Positions 28,306-37,633 are shown, counted from the first letter of the stretch. The stretch is DNA of 64,000 nt from an uncultured Dysgonomonas sp. (GCF_934668725.1 NZ_CAKUOF010000001.1:62001-126000); one strand, 5' to 3'. A program made the numbers and translations. The notes: a model not told the origin generated them from the letters alone.

Positions 28306-29148
28306 ATGGAAATTTTAGAAACTTTTTTGCTTCCTTCTGCGTGGATTGCTTTATTAACGTTGACTTTCCTTGAAATAGTACTAGGGGTTGATAATATTGT
28401 GTTTTTGTCGATAATGTCATCAAAATTACCGCTCGAACAGCAGCCCAAAGCTAGATCTATAGGTCTGATGTGTGCTATGTTTTTTAGGATATTACTATTG
28501 TTTTGTATTTCTTGGCTGATGAAGTTGACACAGCCAATTATAACTATAGATACTTCTTGGTTTGACGGGTCAGTATCAGGTCAAAGCTTAATAGTATTCT
28601 TGGGAGGTTTGTTCCTTTTATATAAAAGCGTAACTGAAATACATCATAAACTAGAAGGTTTGGAAGACCATGATAAGCAGCCCCGAAAAACAAGTTTTAT
28701 ATCTGTTATCATCCAGATTGTAGCACTTGATATTGTATTCTCTTTTGATAGCGTTCTTACTGCTGTTGGGTTAGTGAGCTTTAATGAATTCGGTTATGTT
28801 GGAGCTATGTCTATAATGGTAACAGCTGTAGTTGTTTCTGTAGTGGTTATGTTGTTATTTTCAGGACCGGTGAGCCAATTCGTTAATACGCACCCGACTA
28901 TACAGATACTTGGACTTTCATTTCTCATACTGATAGGGGTTATGTTATTAGTCGAAGCAGCACATCTGTCCCAGATATCAATATTTGGATCTGTCGTAGG
29001 TGAAATTCCTAAGGGCTATATATATTTCGCTATAGCATTTTCTTTGTTAGTGGAGTTTTTCAATATGAAATTGCGAAAAAAATCCAAACCTGTTCACTTA
29101 AAAGATTCAGAATTAATAGATAATAAAAAATCTGGTATGTCTAAATAA
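28306..29148 (+). CDS. TerC-family integral membrane protein
   Basis: 280 residues with about seven membrane helices. The two acidic intramembrane motifs of the family are present: LEIVLGVDNIVFLS near residue 24 and ALDIVFSFDSVLTAVG near residue 143, with SLLVEFFNMKLR near the end. Characterised relatives (TerC, YkoY, MeeF) take part in Mn2+ export to exported metalloproteins or in tellurium resistance. Here the substrate is inferred only from the family. It is followed by its own terminator. Confidence 0.88.
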   Translation: MEILETFLLPSAWIALLTLTFLEIVLGVDNIVFLSIMSSKLPLEQQPKARSIGLMCAMFFRILLLFCISWLMKLTQPIITIDTSWFDGSVSGQSLIVFLGGLFLLYKSVTEIHHKLEGLEDHDKQPRKTSFISVIIQIVALDIVFSFDSVLTAVGLVSFNEFGYVGAMSIMVTAVVVSVVVMLLFSGPVSQFVNTHPTIQILGLSFLILIGVMLLVEAAHLSQISIFGSVVGEIPKGYIYFAIAFSLLVEFFNMKLRKKSKPVHLKDSELIDNKKSGMSK

Positions 29149-29187
29149 CGAAACGACTATTTTGGAGAGATAATATTATTAATAAGG

Positions 29188-29226
29188 CAGAGTAGTTTCT
29201 TATCAAATAAGAGCTACTCTGTTTTT
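29188..29226 (+). terminator. Terminator after the TerC-family gene
   Basis: CAGAGTAG (29188-29195) pairs with CTACTCTG (29214-29221), with an inner CTTAT/ATAAG stem, followed by TTTTT. Confidence 0.85.
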
Positions 29227-29253
29227 ACAAAAAGAGTATTATTTACAAATTAG

Positions 29254-29287
29254 TTTGGCTGTGGTCAATCTACTTTTATTATATTTG
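29254..29287 (+). promoter_or_regulatory. Putative promoter of the phosphohexomutase gene
   Basis: TTTG (29254-29257) is followed after 22 bases by TATATTTG (29280-29287). The ATG is 41 bases downstream. Confidence 0.5.
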
Positions 29288-29327
29288 TCATTAGGAAATA
29301 ATAGAAAAATAAAATACACAAAATAGT

Positions 29328-31076
29328 ATGGAAAATAAGGAACTGTTAAAACAAGTAACATCAAAAGCTAATATTTGGTTAGCAGGAAACTACGATACAG
29401 AAACTAAGGCAGCTGTTCAAAGTATGCTTGATAATGCAGATAAAACTGAGTTAATGGAATCTTTTTATAAAGATTTAGAATTTGGAACAGGAGGTCTCCG
29501 TGGAATAATGGGGGTGGGAACAAACCGTATCAATAAATATACAATTGGTGCAGCAACTCAGGGGTTATCTAATTATTTATTAAAACAGTTCTCACATCTA
29601 GATCAGATTAAGGTTGTTATAGGGTATGACTGTCGTAACAATAGTAAATATTTTGGCCAAGTTGTTGCTGATATTTTCTCTGCAAATGGTATTAAAGTTT
29701 ATCTTTTCGAAAATTTGCGCCCAACGCCTGAAGTTTCGTTTGCAATACGTAATTTAGGTTGTCAAAGTGGGGTTATACTTACTGCGTCTCATAATCCTAA
29801 AGAATACAACGGATACAAAGCTTATTGGGATGATGGAGCACAAGTAACGCCTCCTCATGATAAAAATATTATTGATGAAGTAAACAGTATTAGCTCTGTT
29901 TCTGATATTAAGTTTACAGGTAATCCCGCTCTTATCGAATCGCTGGGAGAAGATATGGATAATAAATTCATCGAATCCCTAAAAGCAATCTTATTATCGC
30001 CCGAAGCTATTAAACGCCATCATGATATTGGTATTGTTTATACACCTATACATGGTACAGGAGGTCAGATAGTACCAAAAGCCTTAAAAGCATATGGATT
30101 TACCAATATAATTCATGTACCTGAACAGGATGTTGTAGATGGAAACTTCCCAACAGTTGTATCCCCTAATCCAGAGGAGCCGGCTGCAATGGCTATGGCT
30201 GTGAAAAAAGGTATCGAAACAGGTGCCGAGCTTGTATTTGCAACTGATCCTGATGCAGACCGATTTGGAGCAGGCGTTCGTGATATAAATGGCGATTTTA
30301 TTCTGCTGAATGGAAATCAAACAATGATTATTCTCGTTTATTATTTGGTAACACGCTGGAAAGAGCTAGGAAAACTAACGGGAACAGAATATACTGTTCG
30401 TACAATTGTTACCAGTGAATTAACTCAGGTAATTTCAGAGAAAAATGGAGTTGAAATGTTTGAATGTTTTACTGGTTTCAAATGGATTGCGTCTGTAATG
30501 CGTCAATTGGAAGGTAAACGTAAATATATTGGAGGAGGTGAAGAGAGCTACGGCTTTTTAGCTGAAGACTTTATTCGTGATAAAGATTCGGTTTCGGCTG
30601 CTGCTCTATTTGCTGAAATAGCTGCCTGGTGTAAAGATAATGGCAGAACTATTTATGAAATGCTTCAGGATATCTATGTAGAGTATGGATTTTCTAAAGA
30701 AAAAGGTATTTCGGTAGTTAAAAAAGGAATGTCAGGAGCACAGGAAATCCAATCGATGATGGATAACTTCCGTAATAATCCGTTAGAAGAAATTGCAGGG
30801 TCTAAAGTAATATTGGTAAAAGATTTTGAAATTCTTGAAGCCAAAGATCTTACTACCGGTAAAATATCAAAATTAGATATGCCTGCGACATCTAATGTTC
30901 TTCAATATTTTACAGAAGATAAAACCAAAGTATCTATTCGTCCTTCAGGCACTGAGCCTAAGATCAAATTCTACATAGAGGTGGTTGATAAATTACCATC
31001 TCGTGCAGATTTTCATAAAGTAGATGCTGCTACGGAAGCTAAGATTGTGCAAATATGTAAAGATCTTGGAATCTAA
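29328..31076 (+). CDS. Phosphoglucomutase/phosphomannomutase (alpha-D-phosphohexomutase)
   Basis: 582 residues, the length of the long PGM2-like branch. All four functional loops are visible: the phosphoserine loop TASHNPKEYNG (Ser154), the metal loop ATDPDADRFG, the sugar-specificity loop GGGEESYGF and the phosphate-binding RPSGTEPKIK near the C-terminus. It interconverts glucose 1- and 6-phosphate, and possibly mannose phosphates, feeding glycogen and cell-envelope sugar synthesis. It is flanked by terminators on both sides and is probably monocistronic. Confidence 0.93.
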   Translation: MENKELLKQVTSKANIWLAGNYDTETKAAVQSMLDNADKTELMESFYKDLEFGTGGLRGIMGVGTNRINKYTIGAATQGLSNYLLKQFSHLDQIKVVIGYDCRNNSKYFGQVVADIFSANGIKVYLFENLRPTPEVSFAIRNLGCQSGVILTASHNPKEYNGYKAYWDDGAQVTPPHDKNIIDEVNSISSVSDIKFTGNPALIESLGEDMDNKFIESLKAILLSPEAIKRHHDIGIVYTPIHGTGGQIVPKALKAYGFTNIIHVPEQDVVDGNFPTVVSPNPEEPAAMAMAVKKGIETGAELVFATDPDADRFGAGVRDINGDFILLNGNQTMIILVYYLVTRWKELGKLTGTEYTVRTIVTSELTQVISEKNGVEMFECFTGFKWIASVMRQLEGKRKYIGGGEESYGFLAEDFIRDKDSVSAAALFAEIAAWCKDNGRTIYEMLQDIYVEYGFSKEKGISVVKKGMSGAQEIQSMMDNFRNNPLEEIAGSKVILVKDFEILEAKDLTTGKISKLDMPATSNVLQYFTEDKTKVSIRPSGTEPKIKFYIEVVDKLPSRADFHKVDAATEAKIVQICKDLGI

Positions 31077-31102
31077 ACTCTAAAACTTTTTTAGTAAGAT
31101 AC

Positions 31103-31138
31103 AAGCGAGGACTATATGCATTATAGTTCTCGCTTTTT
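31103..31138 (+). terminator. Terminator after the phosphohexomutase gene
   Basis: AAGCGAGGACTATA (31103-31116) pairs with TATAGTTCTCGCTT (31122-31135) with one G-U pair, followed by TTTTT. The remaining 275 bases before the sulfatase hold a T9 run, AT-rich sequence and a -7 element. Confidence 0.85.
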
Positions 31139-31356
31139 CATTTGAACTTAATAAAGTTTTGAAGTAATTGATTCATATTTATATGGTACGTTTTTTTTTT
31201 TATCCTGTTATGAGACTATTAAGACTATAAATTTAACGTCAAACGATATTCGATACTTAATAAAAAATGGTACATTTCATTATATAATCTGGTATATTAG
31301 AGAAAGAATCTGCCTAAAAAAACAAAATATTTTTCGATACTTTGTCTTCTTATTAT

Positions 31357-31364
31357 TACCTTTG
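31357..31364 (+). promoter_or_regulatory. Putative -7 element of the sulfatase gene
   Basis: TACCTTTG matches TAnnTTTG exactly and lies 50 bases before the ATG. A clear -33 TTTG at the right distance is lacking. Confidence 0.4.
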
Positions 31365-31413
31365 ATTTATTACTAAGCCTTTTAGAGCTTAACCTTATTA
31401 TTACTATTGTCTT

Positions 31414-32913
31414 ATGAAAACACTCAAACTAATCTCTTTTACATTAGTGGGCTTGATTGTTCCTACCAAGCATAAAGCCCAAGATCAGACAAGACCTCAT
31501 ATTATTTTAATTATGACGGATCAGCAGCGCTTTGATTGTGTTGGAGCTATGGGTAACCCTTACATTCAAACCCCTCATATGGATGGTTTAGCCGAAGATG
31601 GAGCCTTGTTTACGAATGGTTATTCGTCATTACCAAGTAGCACTCCTGCCAGAGCCAGTTTATTGACAGGTTATGCTCCTTGGAAACATGGTATGTTGGG
31701 ATATTACAAAGTTGCTCTCAAATATCCTCACGAAATGCCTCAAATGCTACGTGATGCAGGTTATTTTACATTTGGTATCGGTAAAATGCACTGGACTCCG
31801 CAGCGTAACTTGCATGGTTTTCATGGAACTTTTTTGGATGAATCGGGTAGGGTGGAATCTCCTGATTTTGTGAGTGATTACCGTCAATGGTTTGCCATGG
31901 AAGCTCCGGGATTGAATCCTGACTCTACCGGAATCGGCTGGAATGCCCATCAAGGAAAAGAATATGCTTTAGAAGAACGACTGCATCCCACACAATGGAC
32001 AGGAAATGAGGCTATACGCTTTATTGAAAACTATAATCAGAAACAACCTTTGTTCTTGAAAATTTCTTTTGCCAGACCTCATAGTCCTTATGATCCTCCT
32101 AAAAAATATGCGGATATGTATCGTGATAAAGAAGTAACGACACCCTCTATTGGCGATTGGTGCAAGTCTTTTGCGGATAGAAAGATGACTCCCGATGCAG
32201 CTTTTGGGGATTTTGGACTTGAACATGCTCTCCAATCACGCAGATATTATTATGGAGCAATTACATTCGTAGATGATCAAATAGGCAGAATTATTGAAGC
32301 TTTAAAAGAAAAAGGTATTTATGATAATGCTCTGATTGTATTTATTTCGGATCATGGAGATATGTTGGGAGATCATTATCACTGGCGAAAAACATATGCT
32401 TATGAAGGCTCTTCACATATTCCGTTTATTGTAAAGCCTCCTAAAAATATGCACCTGAAAAGCAATCAGCAAATAACTCAGGTTGTTGAACTCAGGGATG
32501 TTTTACCTACATTTCTGGAGGCTGCACATGTTGATAAACCTCAGGATATGGATGGAATGTCGGTTCTACCGTTGATTGAGAATTCGAAAACAAAGTGGAG
32601 ACCTTATATTGATTTGGAGCATGCTACTATTTATGAAAATGACAACTATTGGGCTGCTTTAACTGATGGTATAATGAAGTATATATGGTTCTTTCATACA
32701 GGAGAGGAACAATTATTCGATCTGCAAAAAGATAGGGGAGAAACAATAAACCTATCTAAAAATAAAAGATATCAAAAAGAGTTAGAGCAATGGAGGAATT
32801 TAATGGTTCAACATTTAAGCGAAAGAGGTGATCCTTATATTAAGGATGGAAAATTGAATATCTTTAAAGAAACTATCCTGACGAGTCCTAATTATCCGGT
32901 AAAAAACGAATAA
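31414..32913 (+). CDS. Exported sulfatase, Ser-type (S1 family)
   Basis: 499 residues with a signal peptide (LISFTLVGLIVPTKHKAQ). The metal site starts with ILIMTDQQRFD. The active-site signature is STPARASLLTG, so residue 76 is Ser where many sulfatases have Cys. Such Ser-type enzymes need oxidation to formylglycine by the radical-SAM maturase anSME, which is not in the window. The C-terminal DHGDMLGDH motif gives further metal ligands. It removes sulfate esters from a carbohydrate in the periplasm or outside the cell. The gene is isolated, so the substrate cannot be inferred. Confidence 0.9.
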   Translation: MKTLKLISFTLVGLIVPTKHKAQDQTRPHIILIMTDQQRFDCVGAMGNPYIQTPHMDGLAEDGALFTNGYSSLPSSTPARASLLTGYAPWKHGMLGYYKVALKYPHEMPQMLRDAGYFTFGIGKMHWTPQRNLHGFHGTFLDESGRVESPDFVSDYRQWFAMEAPGLNPDSTGIGWNAHQGKEYALEERLHPTQWTGNEAIRFIENYNQKQPLFLKISFARPHSPYDPPKKYADMYRDKEVTTPSIGDWCKSFADRKMTPDAAFGDFGLEHALQSRRYYYGAITFVDDQIGRIIEALKEKGIYDNALIVFISDHGDMLGDHYHWRKTYAYEGSSHIPFIVKPPKNMHLKSNQQITQVVELRDVLPTFLEAAHVDKPQDMDGMSVLPLIENSKTKWRPYIDLEHATIYENDNYWAALTDGIMKYIWFFHTGEEQLFDLQKDRGETINLSKNKRYQKELEQWRNLMVQHLSERGDPYIKDGKLNIFKETILTSPNYPVKNE

Positions 32914-33055
32914 ATTCTTATATTTACTAAGTGTAAGAATAACTGTAAGTTATGATCGAATTCTATACTAGATATAATATTTACTGTTAAATTCTTAGAA
33001 CTATTTTCCTGTTAAAGCATTATATATAGTTAAACATTACAAGATAAATAAGCCT

Positions 33056-34087
33056 ATGAAAAGTAATACCAGAAAAACTTTAGATGAGTTTATTATTGAA
33101 AGACAAGATGACTTTCAATATTCGACAGGGGAATTATCACGCCTTCTTAATTCCATACTTCTTGCAGCCAGGGTTGTAAGCTATAAAGTGAGAAAAGCCG
33201 GATTAATAGATATTATAGGGGCAGTGGGAACTACTAATGTGCAAGGAGAAGACCAGCAAAAATTAGACTTGTATGCACATAATGTATTCGTGGAAACGCT
33301 TGTTAATCGAGAAATTGTCTGTGGTATAGCATCCGAAGAGAATGATAACTTTATAACCATACAAGGACTTGATCAATCACATAATAATAAGTATGTAGTA
33401 CTTATGGATCCTTTGGATGGTTCTTCCAATATTGATGTAAATGTATCTGTAGGAACTATTTTTTCGGTTTATCATCGTATTTCTCCTGTAGGAACACCTG
33501 TTACTATGGAAGATTTTCTTCAACCGGGAGTAAATCAGGCTGCTGCCGGATATATTTTGTATGGAACTTCAACCATGATTGTATATACAACAGGAGCCGG
33601 TGTTAATGGATTTACATTAAATTCAGCTATTGGTAGTTTTTATTTATCGCATCCCAATATGAAGTGCCCCGAAGATGGTAATGTGTATTCGGTAAATGAA
33701 GGAAATTATGTTCATTTTCCACAAGGAATTAAGAACTATATAAAATACTGCCAGGAAGAAAAAGACAATCGCCCATATACCTCCCGTTATATAGGTAGCT
33801 TGGTATCGGACTGTCATCGAAATTTGATTAGAGGTGGTATATATTTATATCCTTCGACATTAAAAACACCTAAAGGCAAATTACGTTTGCTTTATGAATG
33901 TAATCCAATGGCTTTTATAACCGAACAGGCCGGAGGAAGTGCATCTGATGGAAAAAGGCGTATTTTGGAATTAGAGCCGACTGAATTACATCAACGTACA
34001 CCTTTTTATTGTGGAAGTAAAAATATGGTAAAGAAGATAGAAGAATTCATCGTTAATGACGAACAACAAGATCAATCAGATAAGTAA
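33056..34087 (+). CDS. fbp: Fructose-1,6-bisphosphatase, class I
   Basis: 343 residues. The class I signature is present: GEDQQKLD, EEND, the metal and substrate loop LMDPLDGSSNIDVNVSVGTIFS near residue 117 (first Asp/Leu/Asp ligands), and the C-terminal GKLRLLYECNPMAFITEQAGG. It hydrolyses fructose 1,6-bisphosphate in gluconeogenesis. Many gut Bacteroides carry a class III enzyme instead, so the class I type is a useful lineage marker. Its neighbours are unrelated. Confidence 0.95.
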   Translation: MKSNTRKTLDEFIIERQDDFQYSTGELSRLLNSILLAARVVSYKVRKAGLIDIIGAVGTTNVQGEDQQKLDLYAHNVFVETLVNREIVCGIASEENDNFITIQGLDQSHNNKYVVLMDPLDGSSNIDVNVSVGTIFSVYHRISPVGTPVTMEDFLQPGVNQAAAGYILYGTSTMIVYTTGAGVNGFTLNSAIGSFYLSHPNMKCPEDGNVYSVNEGNYVHFPQGIKNYIKYCQEEKDNRPYTSRYIGSLVSDCHRNLIRGGIYLYPSTLKTPKGKLRLLYECNPMAFITEQAGGSASDGKRRILELEPTELHQRTPFYCGSKNMVKKIEEFIVNDEQQDQSDK

Positions 34088-34190
34088 TTCTATCTAATAT
34101 AGAAACAAGGAGTAATTATTTAATATTATTACATTTATTAGCTGGAGATATAAATCTTTTACCTTGTTTTTGAAAAAATGATGAAAATAA

Positions 34191-34220
34191 TTTGTTAATT
34201 CTATTTTTTTCATAACTTTG
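34191..34220 (+). promoter_or_regulatory. Promoter of the trp operon
   Basis: TTTG (34191-34194) is followed after 18 bases by TAACTTTG (34213-34220), a near-perfect Bacteroidetes promoter. Transcription should start near 34227, about 17 bases before the leader-peptide ATG at 34244. Confidence 0.75.
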
Positions 34221-34243
34221 CAAATATCATAATGAAACAAGAA

Positions 34244-34303
34244 ATGAATTTTCAATTGACAAATACATATTGGTGGTGGAGCTTACAACTTAAAAAGTCG
34301 TGA
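34244..34303 (+). CDS. trpL: trp operon leader peptide (three consecutive Trp codons)
   Basis: The reading frame ATG AAT TTT ... TGA encodes MNFQLTNTYWWWSLQLKKS, 19 residues with Trp codons TGG TGG TGG at 34271-34279. An in-frame ATG at 34232 would add four residues but leaves almost no 5-prime leader, so 34244 is preferred. It lies between the trp promoter and a terminator hairpin, the arrangement of a ribosome-mediated attenuator. The last codons (TCG TGA G at 34298-34304) can pair with the terminator loop region. Confidence 0.85.
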   Translation: MNFQLTNTYWWWSLQLKKS

Positions 34304-34382
34304 GTCAGGTCAATACGTATTAATCAGTAGAAAATGATTAAATAAAAAATGAAAGCCTATCGTCCTCACGATAGGCTTTTTT
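34298..34382 (+). promoter_or_regulatory. trp attenuator: antiterminator pairing and terminator
   Basis: TCGTGAG (34298-34304, over the leader stop codon) is complementary to CTCACGA (34365-34371), which covers the loop and first bases of the terminator 3-prime arm. A ribosome stalled at the Trp codons would leave TCGTGAG free to form the antiterminator; one that reaches the stop codon would cover it. In between, TTAATCA (34320-34326) and TGATTAA (34335-34341) form a spacer hairpin. The pairing logic is inferred by eye. Confidence 0.7.
34352..34382 (+). terminator. trp leader terminator
   Basis: AAAGCCTATCG (34352-34362) and CGATAGGCTTT (34369-34379) form a perfect 11-bp stem with the loop TCCTCA and a run of six T. 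It lies 32 bases before the trpB ATG and is the terminating half of the attenuator. Confidence 0.9.
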
Positions 34383-34414
34383 CGTGAGATAGGAAATAAC
34401 AAAACAAATATATA

Positions 34415-35608
34415 ATGGGAAAATTTAATGTTGATGCGAATGGATTTTATGGAGAGTTTGGAGGGGCTTATATTCCTGAAATTCTCTATGATAATGTAGA
34501 AAACTTAAAGAATGCATACTTACAAATACTGGATGATCCTACTTTTCAGAAAGAATACCATGATTTGCTGCATGACTATGTAGGCAGACCTTCGCCTCTT
34601 TATTTAGCAAAAAGATTATCCGAAAAATACGGATGTAAAATATACTTGAAACGTGAAGATCTTAACCACACAGGTGCTCATAAAATAAACAATACTATTG
34701 GTCAGATAATTTTGGCTAGCCGAATGGGTAAGACTCGTATTATTGCAGAAACAGGAGCAGGACAACATGGTGTTGCAACAGCTACCGTTTGCGCATTAAT
34801 GGATATGGAATGTATTGTATATATGGGTGCTACAGATGTAGAGCGTCAGAAGTTGAATGTTCAGAAGATGGAAATGTTAGGGGCTAAAGTAGTGCCTGTA
34901 ACAAGCGGTAATATGACTCTGAAAGATGCTACCAATGAAGCCATAAGAGACTGGTGTTGTAATCCTTCAGATACTTATTATATAATTGGTTCAACAGTGG
35001 GGCCACACCCATATCCCGATATGGTGGCACGCCTTCAATCGGTTATCAGTGAAGAAACACGCAAACAACTACTTGAAAAAGAAGGACGGGAAACACCCGA
35101 TTATGTAATAGCCTGTGTTGGTGGTGGTAGTAATGCTGCGGGCATGACTTATCACTTTCTGGATGATGCCAATGTTAAGATTGTATTGGCAGAAGCAGCT
35201 GGAAAAGGGGTAAATTCAGGAGAATCGGCTGCAACTATCCATCTTGGGAAATTAGGTATTATTCATGGCAGCAAAACTTTGATAATGCAATCGGAAGATG
35301 GTCAGATCGAAGAACCTTATTCAATATCAGCAGGTTTGGATTATCCCGGTATTGGGCCATTACATGCGCATTTGGCAAAAACAGGACGTTCGGAAGTATT
35401 GGCTGTTACCGATGAAGAAGCCATTGCTGCTGCATTTGAATTAACCGAACTCGAAGGTATTATTCCCGCTATAGAATCAGCTCATGCATTAGGTGTATTT
35501 GGTCAAAAGAAATTCAAGGCTGATGATGTAATTGTACTTTGCTTATCGGGACGTGGAGATAAGGATATGGAAACTTATGTACGAATTAAAGAAGAATCTA
35601 AAAAATGA
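34415..35608 (+). CDS. trpB: Tryptophan synthase beta chain (TrpB1)
   Basis: 397 residues, the normal TrpB1 length. The N-terminal GFYGEFGGAYIPE, the PLP lysine in HTGAHKINNTIGQ and the phosphate-binding GGGSNAAGM are all present. It condenses indole with serine to tryptophan, in complex with TrpA encoded at the end of the same operon. It is the first gene after the attenuator and overlaps trpE by 4 bases (ATGA). A second, TrpB2-type, gene lies three genes further on. Confidence 0.97.
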   Translation: MGKFNVDANGFYGEFGGAYIPEILYDNVENLKNAYLQILDDPTFQKEYHDLLHDYVGRPSPLYLAKRLSEKYGCKIYLKREDLNHTGAHKINNTIGQIILASRMGKTRIIAETGAGQHGVATATVCALMDMECIVYMGATDVERQKLNVQKMEMLGAKVVPVTSGNMTLKDATNEAIRDWCCNPSDTYYIIGSTVGPHPYPDMVARLQSVISEETRKQLLEKEGRETPDYVIACVGGGSNAAGMTYHFLDDANVKIVLAEAAGKGVNSGESAATIHLGKLGIIHGSKTLIMQSEDGQIEEPYSISAGLDYPGIGPLHAHLAKTGRSEVLAVTDEEAIAAAFELTELEGIIPAIESAHALGVFGQKKFKADDVIVLCLSGRGDKDMETYVRIKEESKK

Positions 35609-37011
35609 AAATAAAGATACAAACTCAAACAAAAAAGCTTCTGGCTGATATGCAAACTCCTGTAGGCATATATCTGAAAATTAGAGATGTATATACAGAG
35701 TCGGCATTACTTGAAAGTTCGGATTTCCATACCAATGACAATAGTTTTTCGTTTATAGCTGTAGATCCTATTGCTCGATTTAAAGTGGAAAACAATCAGA
35801 TTATCAAGCAATATCCATCGGGTGAAATAATTGAAAAACCTTTACTGGAGTCAGATCAGCTTACATCTGTTTTTCAGGAATTTATACACGAATTTGATGT
35901 GAAAGGGGATAATCCGACAGGGATGAATGGTTTTTTCGGATATACATCATATGATGCGATTCGCTATTTTGAAGATGTTAATTCTGAAAATTTTAAATTG
36001 GATAATTCTGATGTTCCCGAGTTCTACTATATTCTGTATCGCTTTATTATTGTTATCAATCATTTAAAAAATGAATTGACTATCGTAGAAAATGTGGTAG
36101 AAGGAAATTTGTCTCGGACAGAAGAATTAGAAGCTATATTAATGAATAATAATATAGCAACTTACAATTTCGAAAGTATTGGTAATGAATGTTCTTATAT
36201 AACAGACGAAGAACATATTGAGATGATTAAAAAAGGCATCGCACACTGTAAACGAGGCGATGTATTTCAGATTGTGTTATCTCGTTGTTTTACTCAGAAA
36301 TTTAAAGGAGATGAGTTTAATGTCTATAGAGCATTACGTTCTATAAACCCGTCACCTTATTTGTTCTTCTTCGATTTTGGCTCATTCCGGGTATTTGGTT
36401 CTTCTCCCGAAACTCATTGTAAAATAAGTAAAGGAAAAGCATATATTGATCCTATTGCGGGAACTTACTTCCGTACAGGTGATGATGAAAAAGACCGTGT
36501 ATTATCAGAAAACTTATTGAAAGACGAAAAAGAGAATGCAGAACATGTTATGCTTGTAGATCTTGCCCGCAATGATTTGAGTCGTAATTGTCACGATGTA
36601 AAAGTTGATTTTTATAAGAATGTACAGTTTTATTCACATGTAATCCACCTTGTATCTCGTGTGAGTGGAACTATAGATAAGAATATTGACAGCATCAAAG
36701 TGTTTGCCGATACATTCCCTGCCGGAACTTTATCGGGAGCACCCAAAGTAAGAGCTATGCAATTGATTCGTGATATCGAGAAGTCAATGCGAGGTGTTTA
36801 TGGCGGTTGTATCGGATATATCGGCTTTAATGGCGACCTTAATCAAGCAATAACTATCCGTACGTTTTTAAGCAAAAATAATACGCTTTATTATCAAGCA
36901 GGTGGCGGAATAGTGGCAAAATCAATTCCCGAAACTGAAGTGATGGAAGTGAAAAATAAATTGGGAGCTTTAAAAAAAGCTGTTGATTTTGCTGTAACAA
37001 TAAAAAATTGA
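35605..37011 (+). CDS. trpE: Anthranilate synthase component I
   Basis: 468 residues of the chorismate-binding family. The N-terminal LLESSD motif is the part that binds tryptophan for feedback inhibition. The C-terminal catalytic half has RCFTQKF, PSPYLFFFDF, GSSPETHC, PIAGTYFRTG and AGTLSGAPKVRAMQLI. With TrpG it makes anthranilate from chorismate and glutamine. The start ATGA overlaps the trpB stop, which indicates translational coupling. Confidence 0.97.
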   Translation: MKIKIQTQTKKLLADMQTPVGIYLKIRDVYTESALLESSDFHTNDNSFSFIAVDPIARFKVENNQIIKQYPSGEIIEKPLLESDQLTSVFQEFIHEFDVKGDNPTGMNGFFGYTSYDAIRYFEDVNSENFKLDNSDVPEFYYILYRFIIVINHLKNELTIVENVVEGNLSRTEELEAILMNNNIATYNFESIGNECSYITDEEHIEMIKKGIAHCKRGDVFQIVLSRCFTQKFKGDEFNVYRALRSINPSPYLFFFDFGSFRVFGSSPETHCKISKGKAYIDPIAGTYFRTGDDEKDRVLSENLLKDEKENAEHVMLVDLARNDLSRNCHDVKVDFYKNVQFYSHVIHLVSRVSGTIDKNIDSIKVFADTFPAGTLSGAPKVRAMQLIRDIEKSMRGVYGGCIGYIGFNGDLNQAITIRTFLSKNNTLYYQAGGGIVAKSIPETEVMEVKNKLGALKKAVDFAVTIKN

Positions 37012-37016
37012 ATTTT

Positions 37017-37583
37017 ATGAAAATATTAATTTTTGACAATTACGATTCATTTACATATAACCTGGTTCATCTTGTAAAACAACTTGGATATGCGGAGGTA
37101 GATGTAATTCGAAATGATAAAATAGCATTAGCTGATATAGCGCAATACGATAAGATCATTTTATCACCTGGCCCTGGTATTCCATCCGAGGCAGGCTTAC
37201 TATTACCTTTAATAAAGGAATATGCTGCTACTAAATCTATTTTGGGAGTATGCTTAGGTCATCAGGCGATAGGAGAAGCATTCGGTGCAAACTTGGTGAA
37301 TCTGGAAGATGTATATCATGGTATTACAACGAATGCTAATATCGTTGCAGACGATTATATTTTGGAAGGTCTTGATAAAGAAATAGAAGTAGGACGTTAT
37401 CATTCATGGATTGTAGATTCAAACAATCTTCCCGAATGTTTCATAGTAACTGCCCTAGATAATGACGGACAGATTATGGCTATGAAACATAAAGAATATG
37501 ATGTGCATGGTGTACAGTTTCATCCCGAATCGGTACTAACCCCTCAGGGAGCAATAATCGTAAAGAATTTTTTATCAAAGTAA
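37017..37583 (+). CDS. trpG: Anthranilate synthase component II (glutamine amidotransferase)
   Basis: 188 residues. Class I amidotransferase with the catalytic triad Cys in GVCLGHQAIGE and His/Glu in GVQFHPESVLTPQG; the oxyanion region is LSPGPGIPSEAG. The ATG at 37017, giving MKILIFDNYDSFTYN, is chosen over an upstream in-frame TTG at 37008 because the family starts at this point. It supplies ammonia to TrpE; the spacing to the trpE stop is 5 bases. Confidence 0.96.
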   Translation: MKILIFDNYDSFTYNLVHLVKQLGYAEVDVIRNDKIALADIAQYDKIILSPGPGIPSEAGLLLPLIKEYAATKSILGVCLGHQAIGEAFGANLVNLEDVYHGITTNANIVADDYILEGLDKEIEVGRYHSWIVDSNNLPECFIVTALDNDGQIMAMKHKEYDVHGVQFHPESVLTPQGAIIVKNFLSK

Positions 37584-37633
37584 CTAGTGGTCAATTGTAA
37601 ACTAAAATCTAATATTATTTAAATAAGCAATTT

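Noticed and set aside
37008..37016. TTG start three codons upstream of the trpG ATG
   Set aside because: It overlaps the trpE stop and adds MNF before the family start MKILIFDNYDSF; the ATG at 37017 is preferred.
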